From NCBI GenBank assembly GCA_002270465.1, contig NQOF01000005.1, positions 349,507 to 413,506 on the forward strand: a DNA stretch of 64,000 nucleotides. The letters are read 5' to 3'. The translations under genes were made by a program, and so were the position numbers. Below the pieces are notes generated by a model. That model was not told the DNA's origin and ran no database searches. It worked only from the letters and a program-made list of their open reading frames with translations. The stretch's first letter is position 1. Every line of letters starts with the position of its first letter. This document shows positions 35,623-44,213 of this stretch, piece after piece. Source of the DNA: Blautia hominis (GTDB lineage: Bacteria > Bacillota > Clostridia > Lachnospirales > Lachnospiraceae).

Positions 35623-36516
35623 TCAAACCTCTTTGTCCGCCAGGGAAAACGTCAATTCTATATCCAGAAAGTTTCCATGGATCTCAGCTTTTACAACTCC
35701 GCCCATCCTCCGCATCAACTCACTGACTATAGCCAGTCCCAGACCGGAAGACCCTTTTTTTCTGGAACTGTCAGCCTTGTAGAACCGTTCAAACATCTGA
35801 TCCGGGTCAATGGCGGAAGGGTTCTCCACAGGATTTGAGAAGGTGATCCGGTCCCCTTTCTGGACAACACAAAGTCCCCCTGCGCCATGCAGGAGGGCAT
35901 TATTGATCAGATTGCGGAATATCCGTCCCAGACTTTCCGGTGAAGCCAAAACAAGGAGCGATTCGTCATCGAATTGGATCTCCGGCTCCACCCCCTGCTC
36001 ATCAAACACATGATACAGACCCACCATAGCGTCACACAGCACAGGATATACCGGGGTAGGGCTGCACTCTAAGACAAAATCCTCATTTGTGAGCTTTGTG
36101 TATAGAAACAATTCTTCCAGCATCTCTTTCAGCTCATCAAGACGGCTTTGGACAATGGAGATATACCGCTTCTGGGTATCCATGTCCCGGCACTCCTCCA
36201 GCATCTGCAGGTACCCCGCAGCGCTGGTGAGGGGAGTACGGATATCATGCGCAATGTTGGATATGGTCTTCTTTAACTGTTTCTGAGATTTTTCATACCG
36301 GAAACGGCTGGCACGGAAGGTCCCGAGAAGGGTCTCAAGCTTCTGATAAAGCGCCATAAATTCCTTAGACCGGACCGAGGCAGACAACTCGATCTGGCTT
36401 CCGTCCTCAATAACGTCAAGCTGTCTCGTAAGCCGCACAATCTCCCGGCGATAATGCAGCAATGTCAGAAACATTATAATAAGTAATATTATGAGCACCA
36501 CGATCAGCAGAAGCAT
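35623..36516 (-). CDS. Sensor histidine kinase
   Basis: A 297-residue kinase with one N-terminal membrane helix (residues 1-20). A HisKA domain has ISNIAHDIRTPLTSAAGYLQML (phospho-His90), and an ATPase domain has LINNALLHG and SGLGLAIVSELM. No extracytoplasmic sensor is visible. It is the last gene of a set with an ABC-2 type transporter; its probable partner regulator lies three genes upstream at 38500-39171. It follows the permease gene after 19 bases. Confidence 0.9.
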   Translation of the reverse strand: MLLLIVVLIILLIIMFLTLLHYRREIVRLTRQLDVIEDGSQIELSASVRSKEFMALYQKLETLLGTFRASRFRYEKSQKQLKKTISNIAHDIRTPLTSAAGYLQMLEECRDMDTQKRYISIVQSRLDELKEMLEELFLYTKLTNEDFVLECSPTPVYPVLCDAMVGLYHVFDEQGVEPEIQFDDESLLVLASPESLGRIFRNLINNALLHGAGGLCVVQKGDRITFSNPVENPSAIDPDQMFERFYKADSSRKKGSSGLGLAIVSELMRRMGGVVKAEIHGNFLDIELTFSLADKEV

Positions 36517-36535
36517 AAAACCCTCCTATCAGGAA

Positions 36536-37342
36536 TCAGATATCCTTTTTTGATAAAATCACTTTTCCGGCTGCAGCATAGATGATACAGAAGACCGCTC
36601 CAACAATAACCGGACGAAGTGTAGATAACCCATCATATCCCAGCGGACATTCTGCAAGATTCATATACAGCGTATAGTTCATGATCTCCCCCGCACCGAA
36701 AAGGTTCAGAAGAGAGCTGACCAGCAGCACGACCAGCCCGCTGCACAGTATAAAAGCCCCGGCCACTCCGGCCGCCTTACTCCTGGTGATCATACAGATC
36801 ATCAGTATAAGCGCGCTGAATCCATTAGAGACCATCCAGATGCAAAAAACATAAAACAGCATATCAACTGCCTTGTTATAGAAAAAGAACCCACCAAATA
36901 CAGCGTTAAGACCCAGTGCTGTCAGAAATGTCACTGTGATGAAGAACAGGTTTACAAGGAAAAGGCAGACACTTTTGCTCAGTATATAATCCCATTTATT
37001 CTCATGTACAGACAGGATATTCTTAATAAATCCACTGTCAAAATCCGTACAGATAAACAGCGCAGCCACGGTTCCTGATATAACCGGCAGTAATCCGCCG
37101 CTGACATTGGTCTGGTGAAACAGTTCCACAAGGGACGTGGAATTCAAAGACTCTTTGATATTTCCCGATGTGGCCGTGATGGTCATGCCATGTTTTATTA
37201 GAAATTCCCGCATCCCCGGGTCCTGGATCACATACATAAGTGTGTAGGTGAACACCGTTGTAAATACCAGGATACCAAGGCACACATAGGCCGCCTTCCC
37301 CCGGAACATCCTTCTGAGATCCATTCTGAGTAAATTAAGCAT
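36536..37342 (-). CDS. ABC-2 type transporter permease
   Basis: A 268-residue membrane protein with six hydrophobic helices, the first near residues 17-37 (AAYVCLGILVFTTVFTYTLMYVI). A large external loop follows. The layout is that of short bacteriocin-immunity or ABC-2 exporters. The start at 37342 is chosen because GGAGG lies seven bases upstream, at the end of the ATPase gene, which it overlaps by eight bases. A longer start at 37369 is possible. Its substrate may be a lantibiotic-like peptide or lipid, which is inference from context. Confidence 0.85.
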   Translation of the reverse strand: MLNLLRMDLRRMFRGKAAYVCLGILVFTTVFTYTLMYVIQDPGMREFLIKHGMTITATSGNIKESLNSTSLVELFHQTNVSGGLLPVISGTVAALFICTDFDSGFIKNILSVHENKWDYILSKSVCLFLVNLFFITVTFLTALGLNAVFGGFFFYNKAVDMLFYVFCIWMVSNGFSALILMICMITRSKAAGVAGAFILCSGLVVLLVSSLLNLFGAGEIMNYTLYMNLAECPLGYDGLSTLRPVIVGAVFCIIYAAAGKVILSKKDI

Positions 37343-38255
37343 TTTTTGCACCTCCGTCCATAAGTTCAAGAAAATATTGTTCCAGGTCTATCTGATGAAG
37401 CCCGCAGGAAAACACTGTGACCCCGTTCTGCACAAGAAGTGTGGTAACTTTACCGCTGTCCAGATAATCATAGATATGGATCCTCCCCTGCGCAAATACC
37501 TCATAGGAAGCATCCGGAATGTTCTCCGCCAGCACTGCGGCTGCACGCTCTGCGTGTTCTACCTCAACAAGAAGGTAATCACGGCACTGCTCTTCCAGAT
37601 CCTCTTTTGTCATCTGCCGAATGAGCTGCCCGTCCTTGATGATCCCATATTGGGTGGCTATTTTGCTCAGTTCTCCCAGGATATGGGAGCTGATGAGGAT
37701 GGTCTTTCCTTCTTCCTTATTTAGTTTCAGCAGGCATTCCCTTATTTCGCGGATCCCCTCCGGGTCCAGACCGTTGATTGGCTCATCCAGGATCAAAAGG
37801 TCCGGATTGCCAAGAAGGGCCATTGCGATCCCCAGTCTCTGTTTCATGCCCATGGAAAACTGTTTAACCTTTTTATTTCCCGCATCCGCCATATTTATGA
37901 GCTTCAAAAAACGGTCCACGCTGTCCATATTCACCAGTCCCAGGCATTGGGCCTTCAGTATCATATTCTCCCTGGCTGTGCAGTTTGGATAAAGGCCCGC
38001 ATTCTCTATGAGCATTCCTACACGGCGTCTGGCAGTCTGGTCAGATACCGGAGAGCCGAATAATGAAATTTCTCCCTCCGTGGGATGTGCCAGGCCGCAG
38101 AGCATTTTCAGCGTTGTGGATTTTCCGGCTCCGTTTCGTCCGATAAATCCATAGATCTCCCCCTTCTTTACATTCATATCAATATGGTCCACAGCCGGCT
38201 TCTGCCCGTAAAATTTTGTTAAGCCGTGGGTTCTTACCGCATAATCTGTATTCAT
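37335..38255 (-). CDS. ABC transporter ATP-binding protein (bacitracin/lantibiotic export type)
   Basis: A 306-residue ATPase with Walker A GRNGAGKST, signature FSMGMKQR, Walker B LLILDEPINGLD and switch His ISSHILGELSK. The DEPINGLDPEGI form is typical of BcrA/NatA-like exporters. A C-terminal domain of about 90 residues follows, as in that group. Repeat A2 separates it from the response-regulator gene, so it may rely on read-through or on its own promoter. Confidence 0.9.
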   Translation of the reverse strand: MNTDYAVRTHGLTKFYGQKPAVDHIDMNVKKGEIYGFIGRNGAGKSTTLKMLCGLAHPTEGEISLFGSPVSDQTARRRVGMLIENAGLYPNCTARENMILKAQCLGLVNMDSVDRFLKLINMADAGNKKVKQFSMGMKQRLGIAMALLGNPDLLILDEPINGLDPEGIREIRECLLKLNKEEGKTILISSHILGELSKIATQYGIIKDGQLIRQMTKEDLEEQCRDYLLVEVEHAERAAAVLAENIPDASYEVFAQGRIHIYDYLDSGKVTTLLVQNGVTVFSCGLHQIDLEQYFLELMDGGAKNA

Positions 38256-38270
38256 TCTGTCTCCTCTCTT

Positions 38271-38401
38271 AACTGTTCAGCACCCTCACGGTTACAGGCA
38301 AAAACCCATGCAGAATCGCCTTTGGCGATGGGATTTTTGCTTGGCCGTGGTACACTTTCTTACAGTCAGCGCAGTGAATGCGCAGACCTGCTGAATAGTT
38401 A
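38271..38401 (+). repeat. Repeat family A, copy A2 (divergent)
   Basis: Inverted ends AACTGTTCAG (38271) and CTGAATAGTT (38391-38400) bound 131 bases. It shares the GTCAGCGCAGT.AATGCGCAGACCTG block with copy A1, but its central body differs. It sits between the response-regulator and ABC genes of one apparent operon. Confidence 0.75.
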
Positions 38402-38499
38402 CCTTCTCTCTTCTTTCCCTGCATTTTGTCTTGCAAAAGCAGTTCCTCTTTACAAACTCAAGTATAAAGGCATAGATTGTAAAAAACGAAAAGAAAAGG

Positions 38500-39171
38500 T
38501 TAAGAAAGTTTAAAGCCCATTCCCCAGACAGTCTGTATATACGAATCCGTCCCGCTCGGTTTCAGCTTGGAGCGGATATTACTGATATGGACATTGATGG
38601 TCTTGTCCTCCACAAAATACTCCTCCTCCCAGGCATATTCATATATGAGCTGTTTTGTAAATACCTTCTTCGGATGCTTCATCAGTAGTTCAAGTATGCG
38701 GAATTCGTGCAGTGTCAGTTCCACGGGCTGACCAGCTGCCGTCATTTCCCGGGTCTCCGGGTCAAGTATCCAGTCTTTATAGTGCAGTTCTGTCTGGGCA
38801 TCCGGCAGTTTTGAGGCAGGCAGGGAGCGGAGCTGTACCTGGACCCGCACAAGCAGTTCTTTTAGATCGAAGGGCTTGCAGATATAGTCATTAGCCCCTG
38901 CGGTGAGCAGTTCCACTTTGCTGTCCAGCTCATTTTTCGCGGAAAGGACAATGACCGGGACCTTTCCCGCAAACATTCTGATCAGCTCCTCACCTGTCAT
39001 ACCAGGGAGCATAAGATCCAGAAGGATCAGATCAAACTCTTCCATGGAGAATCTGAGAGAACCTTCACTCCCTGAAAATGCCTGTGTACACGCATATCCA
39101 TTGCCGCTCAGATATTCTGAGACCATATTATTTATATTTGTATCGTCTTCAATGATCAGTATTTTTGCCAC
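38500..39171 (-). CDS. OmpR-family response regulator
   Basis: A 223-residue regulator with receiver residues Glu8/Asp9/Asp10, phospho-acceptor Asp52 (LILLDLMLPGMTGEE) and Lys in DYICKPFD. The C-terminal winged helix includes TLHEFRILELLMKHPKKVFTKQ and INVHISNIRSKLKPSG. A GTG start is used with GAGGAGG about ten bases upstream. It overlaps the end of the AraC gene by 16 bases, so the two are translationally coupled. Its kinase is probably the one at 35623-36516. Confidence 0.9.
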   Translation of the reverse strand: MAKILIIEDDTNINNMVSEYLSGNGYACTQAFSGSEGSLRFSMEEFDLILLDLMLPGMTGEELIRMFAGKVPVIVLSAKNELDSKVELLTAGANDYICKPFDLKELLVRVQVQLRSLPASKLPDAQTELHYKDWILDPETREMTAAGQPVELTLHEFRILELLMKHPKKVFTKQLIYEYAWEEEYFVEDKTINVHISNIRSKLKPSGTDSYIQTVWGMGFKLS

Positions 39172-40040
39172 GAAACACTATCCTCCTCTTTCCTCCGGTA
39201 TTTTCCGGGCGGTATACCGTATTTCTGTTTGAAACAGTATCCAAGATAATCCGCCGAAGAAAACCCGGACCGCTCTGCTATCTTCTCCAGGGAATTTTCC
39301 TTCTCCTCAAGCATGCGGCATACAAGTTCAAGTTTATTTTCCATCTGCATCTGGCGGAAAGTCATGCCGTAATGGCTTTTCATCAGGCGCTGTACCTGGC
39401 GCACACTCAGCCCCAGCTCCTTTGCCAGCTTCTGGATCGTGATATGCACCGGGTCATCCAGAAAGATCCGCTCTATCTGCAGGTACTTTACCTCATCCGA
39501 GCAGGGAACATAGGTATCACCGGTATCCATGGTCCCTGTCTGATACAGCCTTCCCAGAGAAATGAACAGCTCGCCGGCCAAAAATGGCACCAGTGTCCGG
39601 TACCCCGGCGGTTTTTCCTGTATCTCGCTGATGATCCGCTTAAACGGCTCCCAAACCTCCCGTGGCCCCTCACCGATCCAGAACCGCTGGCTGAGAAGCT
39701 GTTCCAGCCATGCCTCTCTCTTTATATGGCTTTTACGGTTCTCCCCGCCCCCGCAGACCAGGGGAACCGTATAATACATTACGATCTCCCTCATAGGTTC
39801 CTCGGATATTGTGATCTGTTCATGGGCAATACCCGGTCCTGTCAGATAAAAAGTCCCTTTTTTCAGCGTATATTCATCTCTGCGAAGACGCAGCACGCCC
39901 TGTCCTGATTCTATATAATGGATCTCATAACTGGCAATACTGTGGGAATGCATTTTGATATGTCCGGTGTTTCCTCTTCCAACGGACACTATATGGAATT
40001 GGATGCCCTCTAGGCTGAGTTTATAATTTACATCCGCCAT
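39156..40040 (-). CDS. AraC family transcriptional regulator
   Basis: A 294-residue regulator with N-terminal cupin (KMHSHSIASYEIHYIESGQGVLRLRRDEYTLKKGTFYLTGPGIAHEQ). The C-terminal AraC domain has ITIQKLAKELGLSVRQVQRLMKSHYGMTFRQM and IAERSGFSSADYLGYCFKQKYGIPPGKYRRK. It is the first gene of a run that continues into a response regulator by overlap. That is an unusual pairing of a one-component and a two-component regulator. It could also act on the divergent fucosidase gene. Confidence 0.88.
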   Translation of the reverse strand: MADVNYKLSLEGIQFHIVSVGRGNTGHIKMHSHSIASYEIHYIESGQGVLRLRRDEYTLKKGTFYLTGPGIAHEQITISEEPMREIVMYYTVPLVCGGGENRKSHIKREAWLEQLLSQRFWIGEGPREVWEPFKRIISEIQEKPPGYRTLVPFLAGELFISLGRLYQTGTMDTGDTYVPCSDEVKYLQIERIFLDDPVHITIQKLAKELGLSVRQVQRLMKSHYGMTFRQMQMENKLELVCRMLEEKENSLEKIAERSGFSSADYLGYCFKQKYGIPPGKYRRKEEDSVSWQKY

Positions 40041-40168
40041 TGTTCTTCTCCTTTTGGGATATTTCCCGGAGTGTATCTGGACTTGCTCTCGGCAAGCGCT
40101 GCTAAGTATCCATTAAGACCGGGCTTCTGCTGCGCTGGCCCGAGATGCTGAGCAGTTACGTTCCCTAT

Positions 40169-40197
40169 ATTATACCGAATTGACAGAGATATGGAAA
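40169..40197 (-). promoter_or_regulatory. Promoter of the AraC/response-regulator genes
   Basis: A perfect -10 TATAAT (40169-40174) lies 17 bases from TTTCCA (40192-40197) on the minus strand. An inverted repeat ACAGAGA...TCTCTGT (about 40182-40209) overlaps its -35 side and could be a regulator site. Confidence 0.6.
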
Positions 40198-40233
40198 CTG
40201 TTTCTCTGTTTATAGGACAGTTTTTCTGGAAAT

Positions 40234-40394
40234 GTTACTATTCAGCCTTCCGGCTTCACCGCAGCAAAAGCATGCACAGTTCTGCCCTTCAGGGTACAGA
40301 CTCCACAAACCGCAGTCTGGCGCGTGACTGCCTCGGGATTGCCTTGCAATTGCAAGACAACGCCTCGCGGGACAGTGGAAGGCTGAACTGTCAC
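40234..40394 (+). repeat. Repeat family A, copy A3
   Basis: A 161-bp element with long inverted ends GTTACTATTCAGCCTTCC and GGAAGGCTGAACTGTCAC. It contains GACTGCCTCGGGATT, as in other copies, and a central TTGCAATTGCAA palindrome. It sits in the gap between divergent genes. Confidence 0.8.
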
Positions 40395-40529
40395 CTGGAA
40401 ATAACGACATTTCGCTATAGAACTTGACGCTGCTCTGTCTTCTTATTTGCTTATCACTGTTTTACAATAATGACAGATAGCTGCACACGCGGCGACAGTA
40501 AAATATGGCCATCTAAAGGAGAATTGCCT

Positions 40530-42005
40530 ATGTACAGTAAAAAAGCTTATTTACAGCAGATTGAAGATGTCATCGCCGGAGGACCTTACCGGGACAACTG
40601 GGATTCTCTGTCACAGCACCGGACTCCCAAGTGGTTCAGAGATGCCAAATTCGGTATTTTTATCCATTGGGGTGTGTACAGTGTTCCCGCCTTTGGAAAT
40701 GAATGGTATTCCAGAAATATGTATATTCAGGGAAGTCCTGAATTCCGCCATCACCAGCAAGTATATGGCAGCCAGAAAGATTTTGGCTACAAAGATTTTA
40801 TCCCCATGTTCAAAGCCGAAAATTTTGACGCCTCCGCATGGACTGACCTGTTTCGGAAAGCAGGCGCCAGATATGTTGTCCCTGTGGCAGAACATCATGA
40901 CGGCTTTCAGATGTACCGCAGTGACATTTCCCATTGGAACGCTTACGAAATGGGACCGAAACGCGATGTACTCGGGGAACTGACTCAGGAAATGGAGAAG
41001 AAAGGGCTTATAAACGGCGCTTCTACCCACCGCATAGAGCACTGGTTCTTTATGGGACACGGGAAGGATTTTGAGAGTGATATCACAGAAGCGGAAAAAG
41101 AAGGGGACTTTTACTGGCCCGCCATGCCGGAGGGTGACCATCAGGACCTGTTCAGTGAACCGGTTCCCACAAAAGACTTCCTGGAGGACTGGATGGTCCG
41201 GACTTGTGAACTGATCGACCGCTATCAAATAAAAGAGCTGTATTTTGACTGGTGGATCCAGCACAGCAGCGCCAAACCATATCTCCAAAAAATAGCGGCT
41301 TATTACTACAACCGGGCAGTGGAATGGAACGAGGAAGTCCTCATTGCCTACAAACATGATGCCTTTATGTTCGGCACCGCCCTTGTAGATATTGAACGGG
41401 GACAATTTGCAAATGTCCAGCCGTTTTACTGGCAGACCGACACGGCTATTGCGAAAAATTCCTGGTGTTATACAGAAAACAATGATTTCAAAAAGGCAAA
41501 GGATATTATCTGTGACCTGGCAGACGTGGTCAGCAAAAACGGAAACCTACTTCTGAATGTGGGTCCCAAAGCGGACGGGACCATATCGGCGGAAGATACG
41601 GCTATCCTTCTTGAGATTGGGGAATGGCTGGAAGCCAACGGGGAAGCGATCTATGGCTCCCATGTCTGGCGCACCGCGGCGGAAGGTCCCACTGTGGTGG
41701 AGGAAGGGCAGTTCACGGATGGAAAGGATAAGGTTTTTACAAAAGAGGATTTCCGCTTCACCGTGAACGGATCTCACCTGTATGCCATCTGCCTGAACTA
41801 TCCCCATGACGGGCACATATCCATAAAATCATTGGCAGAGCAGGATGCCTCCTGTCTTCCGAAATTCCACGGCATCATCGACGCTGTGGATGTGCTGGGG
41901 TTTGAGGAGAATCCGGTATGGAAACGTACGGAAAACGGACTGGAGATTGAAACCCGGAATGTCAGAACCGATAAACCTGTGGTGTTTAAGATCACAATGA
42001 GATAG
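40530..42005 (+). CDS. Alpha-L-fucosidase, glycoside hydrolase family 29
   Basis: A 491-residue retaining glycosidase that should release alpha-linked L-fucose. The start at 40530 has AAAGGAG upstream and gives the usual N-terminus. Family features are WFRDAKFGIFIHWGVYSVPAF (about 35-55), EHHDGFQMY (121-129), the likely nucleophile Asp240 in ELYFDWWIQ and the C-terminal KNGNLLLNVGPKADGTI. There is no signal peptide, so it acts on imported fucosides such as mucin or milk oligosaccharides. No transporter is adjacent. A perfect terminator follows. Confidence 0.92.
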   Translation: MYSKKAYLQQIEDVIAGGPYRDNWDSLSQHRTPKWFRDAKFGIFIHWGVYSVPAFGNEWYSRNMYIQGSPEFRHHQQVYGSQKDFGYKDFIPMFKAENFDASAWTDLFRKAGARYVVPVAEHHDGFQMYRSDISHWNAYEMGPKRDVLGELTQEMEKKGLINGASTHRIEHWFFMGHGKDFESDITEAEKEGDFYWPAMPEGDHQDLFSEPVPTKDFLEDWMVRTCELIDRYQIKELYFDWWIQHSSAKPYLQKIAAYYYNRAVEWNEEVLIAYKHDAFMFGTALVDIERGQFANVQPFYWQTDTAIAKNSWCYTENNDFKKAKDIICDLADVVSKNGNLLLNVGPKADGTISAEDTAILLEIGEWLEANGEAIYGSHVWRTAAEGPTVVEEGQFTDGKDKVFTKEDFRFTVNGSHLYAICLNYPHDGHISIKSLAEQDASCLPKFHGIIDAVDVLGFEENPVWKRTENGLEIETRNVRTDKPVVFKITMR

Positions 42006-42009
42006 GGAT

Positions 42010-42055
42010 ATATCCTGCCGTACAGACCGTCCCAGCGGACTGTGCGGCAGGATAT
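42010..42055. terminator. Bidirectional terminator between fucosidase and creatininase-family genes
   Basis: ATATCCTGCCG (42010-42020) and CGGCAGGATAT (42045-42055) form a perfect 11-bp stem, with T-rich sequence after it on the plus strand. It separates two convergent genes. Confidence 0.8.
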
Positions 42056-42061
42056 TTGTTC

Positions 42062-42793
42062 TTATTTCAAAAGCTGTTCAATGCCCCGGCACAGAGCATC
42101 CACGTTTGCCTCCAGTATTTCCGCTCCATACTCCACGGAAGCATCTGTTCTCGGGTCCGCTCCTGCCACAGCGACAGGCTGCTCCCCGCCGTCCCGGATC
42201 CGCTCAAGCTGCACCAGTTCCGGCCTTACCGCCATGGTAATGGACGTTTCATTGGCTGCCGCATGGTCATTTTGAAACCTCAGTCTGTCATCCTCCACGA
42301 AGTCAAAGGCAGTCACCCCGATCAAGCCGCACGTATCCCGCAGCTCCTCTTTGAGTGCCGCAAACTGCCGGATAGACGGCCCATGGCCGTGGGCTGCCAG
42401 AATGGTGAATCCGGCTCTGGACAGATTGGCTCCAATGCGCAGGATCATACGGCGGTATTCTTCATCCGGCATCCAGTACGCACTTCCCGGAAGCTGCTGC
42501 ATTTCATAAGGCACGATGGTGCCCCCTGTACAGATATCCATCCCATACAGTTCCCTCTCCGGGTCCCTGTAAAACCGGTCCGGCCCCAGAAAAAGCTTTG
42601 GAAGAACAATCCCGCCAATTCTACGTGCCGCCCGCATAAACAATTCCTGTGACTGGATCCCATCCGCTCCCAGGGGCAGATGAGGCCCATGCCATTCCAA
42701 AGTCCCCAGCGGCAGATAAGCCACAGGACAGGCCTGCAGCCGCTCCTGAAATTCCGCGGGGCATAATTCCTCGTACAAAACTTTTTCTGTCAT
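42062..42793 (-). CDS. Creatininase family amidohydrolase
   Basis: A 243-residue metal hydrolase. The first metal site is complete: LGTLEWHGPHLPLGAD gives Glu33, His35 and Asp44. The second has AAHGHGP and the later DHAAANETS segment gives the Glu. Family members open cyclic amides (creatinine), or act on formamide groups in cofactor biosynthesis. The true substrate here is not known, and true creatininase activity is not implied. The gene stands alone, convergent with the fucosidase. Confidence 0.87.
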   Translation of the reverse strand: MTEKVLYEELCPAEFQERLQACPVAYLPLGTLEWHGPHLPLGADGIQSQELFMRAARRIGGIVLPKLFLGPDRFYRDPERELYGMDICTGGTIVPYEMQQLPGSAYWMPDEEYRRMILRIGANLSRAGFTILAAHGHGPSIRQFAALKEELRDTCGLIGVTAFDFVEDDRLRFQNDHAAANETSITMAVRPELVQLERIRDGGEQPVAVAGADPRTDASVEYGAEILEANVDALCRGIEQLLK

Positions 42794-42870
42794 TTAGCAA
42801 TCCCTCCCTGGTTTCTGTCTGCTGTCCGAATTATCTAACGGGCTATGTGATCTGTGTTTTACTTACCTGC

Positions 42871-43461
42871 TCACACTTTCCGTAAAACCAGATTCAACCA
42901 CTTCTCATCCCTGTCAGGGCGGGTATCTGTGGTAATCTTCTGCTGTTCTATTTTGAATGCCGGAATCTCCGCAAGTAATTCCCGGAAACTATTCTCCGTC
43001 ATATCCAGGAAAAAACGGCCGCTGCGCTCCCCCTCATATTCGCCATATTTAAAAGATATATAGGCAATACCGGAATCTTTCAGAGCTGCCGCCATTTTTA
43101 ACAATACATCCCTCAGCTCATCTGCCGGGACGTGAAGCAGAGAGGAGCAAGCCCAGATACCGTCATAAGCCTCCTGCTCATTAAGCTCATCAAACATCAT
43201 CTGCTTTACTTCAATCCCTGTAAATTCTGATGCCATCCTGCATAATACGGCAGAACCGTCAATGGCGGTTACTCTGTATCCCTTTTCAAGAAAATATTTG
43301 GTATCTCTCCCTGAACCACAGCCAAAATCCAAAATCGCCCCCGCCTTTGGCAGCCACGACAGGAAATCGTCCTGGAGATCTTTAAAGTCCACATTTATGG
43401 TGTTTTCCACAAAAGACTGTGCATTTTGGTCGTAATAGTCAATTGTTTTGTTGTCCTTCAT
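42871..43461 (-). CDS. Class I SAM-dependent methyltransferase
   Basis: A 196-residue methyltransferase with motif I ILDFGCGSGRDTKYFLEKGYRVTAIDGS and the following acidic and aromatic motifs (DGIWACSSLLHVP). The N-terminus YYDQNAQSFVENTINVD is typical of small-molecule or tellurite-resistance-like methyltransferases. Its start overlaps the stop of a PadR repressor gene by four bases (ATGA), so that repressor probably controls it. The substrate is unknown. Confidence 0.88.
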   Translation of the reverse strand: MKDNKTIDYYDQNAQSFVENTINVDFKDLQDDFLSWLPKAGAILDFGCGSGRDTKYFLEKGYRVTAIDGSAVLCRMASEFTGIEVKQMMFDELNEQEAYDGIWACSSLLHVPADELRDVLLKMAAALKDSGIAYISFKYGEYEGERSGRFFLDMTENSFRELLAEIPAFKIEQQKITTDTRPDRDEKWLNLVLRKV

Positions 43462-43778
43462 CCTCTTCCGCCTTTCATGATCTGCTGTCCCAATATTAAA
43501 TTCTGCTTTAACCTCCCCACCTCTTTTTCCAGGATCTCTTTTCCCTTATCTGTGATCAAATATGTCTTTCTTCTCTCATCCCGGTCATATAATGCGATCC
43601 ATCCCTTCTTTATCAGAGTATTGACCGCCCCGTATAAGGTCCCCGCTCCAGGCCTCACCCTGCCATGCGTGCACTCTTCCAGAAACTGCATGACTCCATA
43701 CCCGTGATTTGGTCTGTAGAAGGCTAACAGCACTAAATATGAGATCTCTGTTAATGTTTCATTTCCGCATTCGCGCAT
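43458..43778 (-). CDS. PadR family transcriptional repressor
   Basis: A 106-residue winged-helix regulator with the PadR pattern TLTEISYLVLLAFYRPNHGYGVMQFLEE. The wing segment PGAGTLYGAVNTLIKKGWI and a short C-terminal coiled helix follow. The start at 43778 has GAGG just upstream; a longer reading from 43823 crosses the promoter. It is the first gene of a two-gene unit with a methyltransferase. An inverted repeat at 43803-43824 is a likely autoregulatory operator. Confidence 0.88.
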   Translation of the reverse strand: MRECGNETLTEISYLVLLAFYRPNHGYGVMQFLEECTHGRVRPGAGTLYGAVNTLIKKGWIALYDRDERRKTYLITDKGKEILEKEVGRLKQNLILGQQIMKGGRG

Positions 43779-43802
43779 CCTCTTTCCCTCTTTATTACGT
43801 TT

Positions 43803-43824
43803 AGTGTAATATAAGTATAACACT
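43803..43824 (-). promoter_or_regulatory. Candidate PadR operator
   Basis: AGTGT (43803) and ACACT (to 43824) are inverted around an AT-rich centre, 25 bases before the PadR gene start. PadR proteins often bind such ATGT/AGTGT-type inverted repeats in their own promoter. Confidence 0.5.
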
Positions 43825-43908
43825 TGACAACACCGTATTCAAGCCATAACGTCCGAACCCTTGCATCGCTTTGTCGTGAAGCAAGTATCATCTCCGGCAA
43901 GGGCCGTC

Positions 43909-44050
43909 GTTACTGCTCACTCCGTGTCCAGTAATACGCTTTGCAATGCACAGATATTGAGCATTCTGCCCCATAGCGCGCCGGCCGCCTCGGGATTTTC
44001 TTGCTTCCGGCATGAAAACGCTTCCCGGGACAGTGGCCGTGAATAGTGAC
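43909..44050 (+). repeat. Repeat family A, copy A4
   Basis: A 142-bp element with ends GTTACTGCTCAC and GTGAATAGTGAC. It is the same length as copy A5 and closely similar along its whole length. It includes CTCCGTGTCCAGTAA, GCCGCCTCGGGATTTTC and TTCCGGCATGAAAACGC. It lies between the PadR unit and the amide-hydrolase gene. Confidence 0.88.
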
Positions 44051-44089
44051 GGGCCGTCCACTATAATTGCAGGGAGTAATATACAGTGC

Positions 44090-44118
44090 TTTATTTATAC
44101 TCTTAACTATGATATAAT
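44090..44118 (+). promoter_or_regulatory. Promoter of the amide-hydrolase gene
   Basis: A perfect -10 TATAAT (44113-44118) with a weak -35 TTTATT (44090-44095) 17 bases upstream. The gap from here to the gene start contains no other gene. Confidence 0.5.
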
Positions 44119-44213
44119 TAAGCAATTTTAAATTTGTGAAGAATGGCCTAATGTGTCACTGTATGAATGCAAATCATATCAGTCCGGGCCATTTATTAAA
44201 GGGAGGTTTCAAA

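Noticed and set aside
43910-44125. 71-codon minus-strand frame in repeat A4, with similar frames in A1 and A5
   Set aside because: The same HCTGRRFHAGS-like translation recurs only because the DNA repeat recurs; no ribosome site and no shared start.
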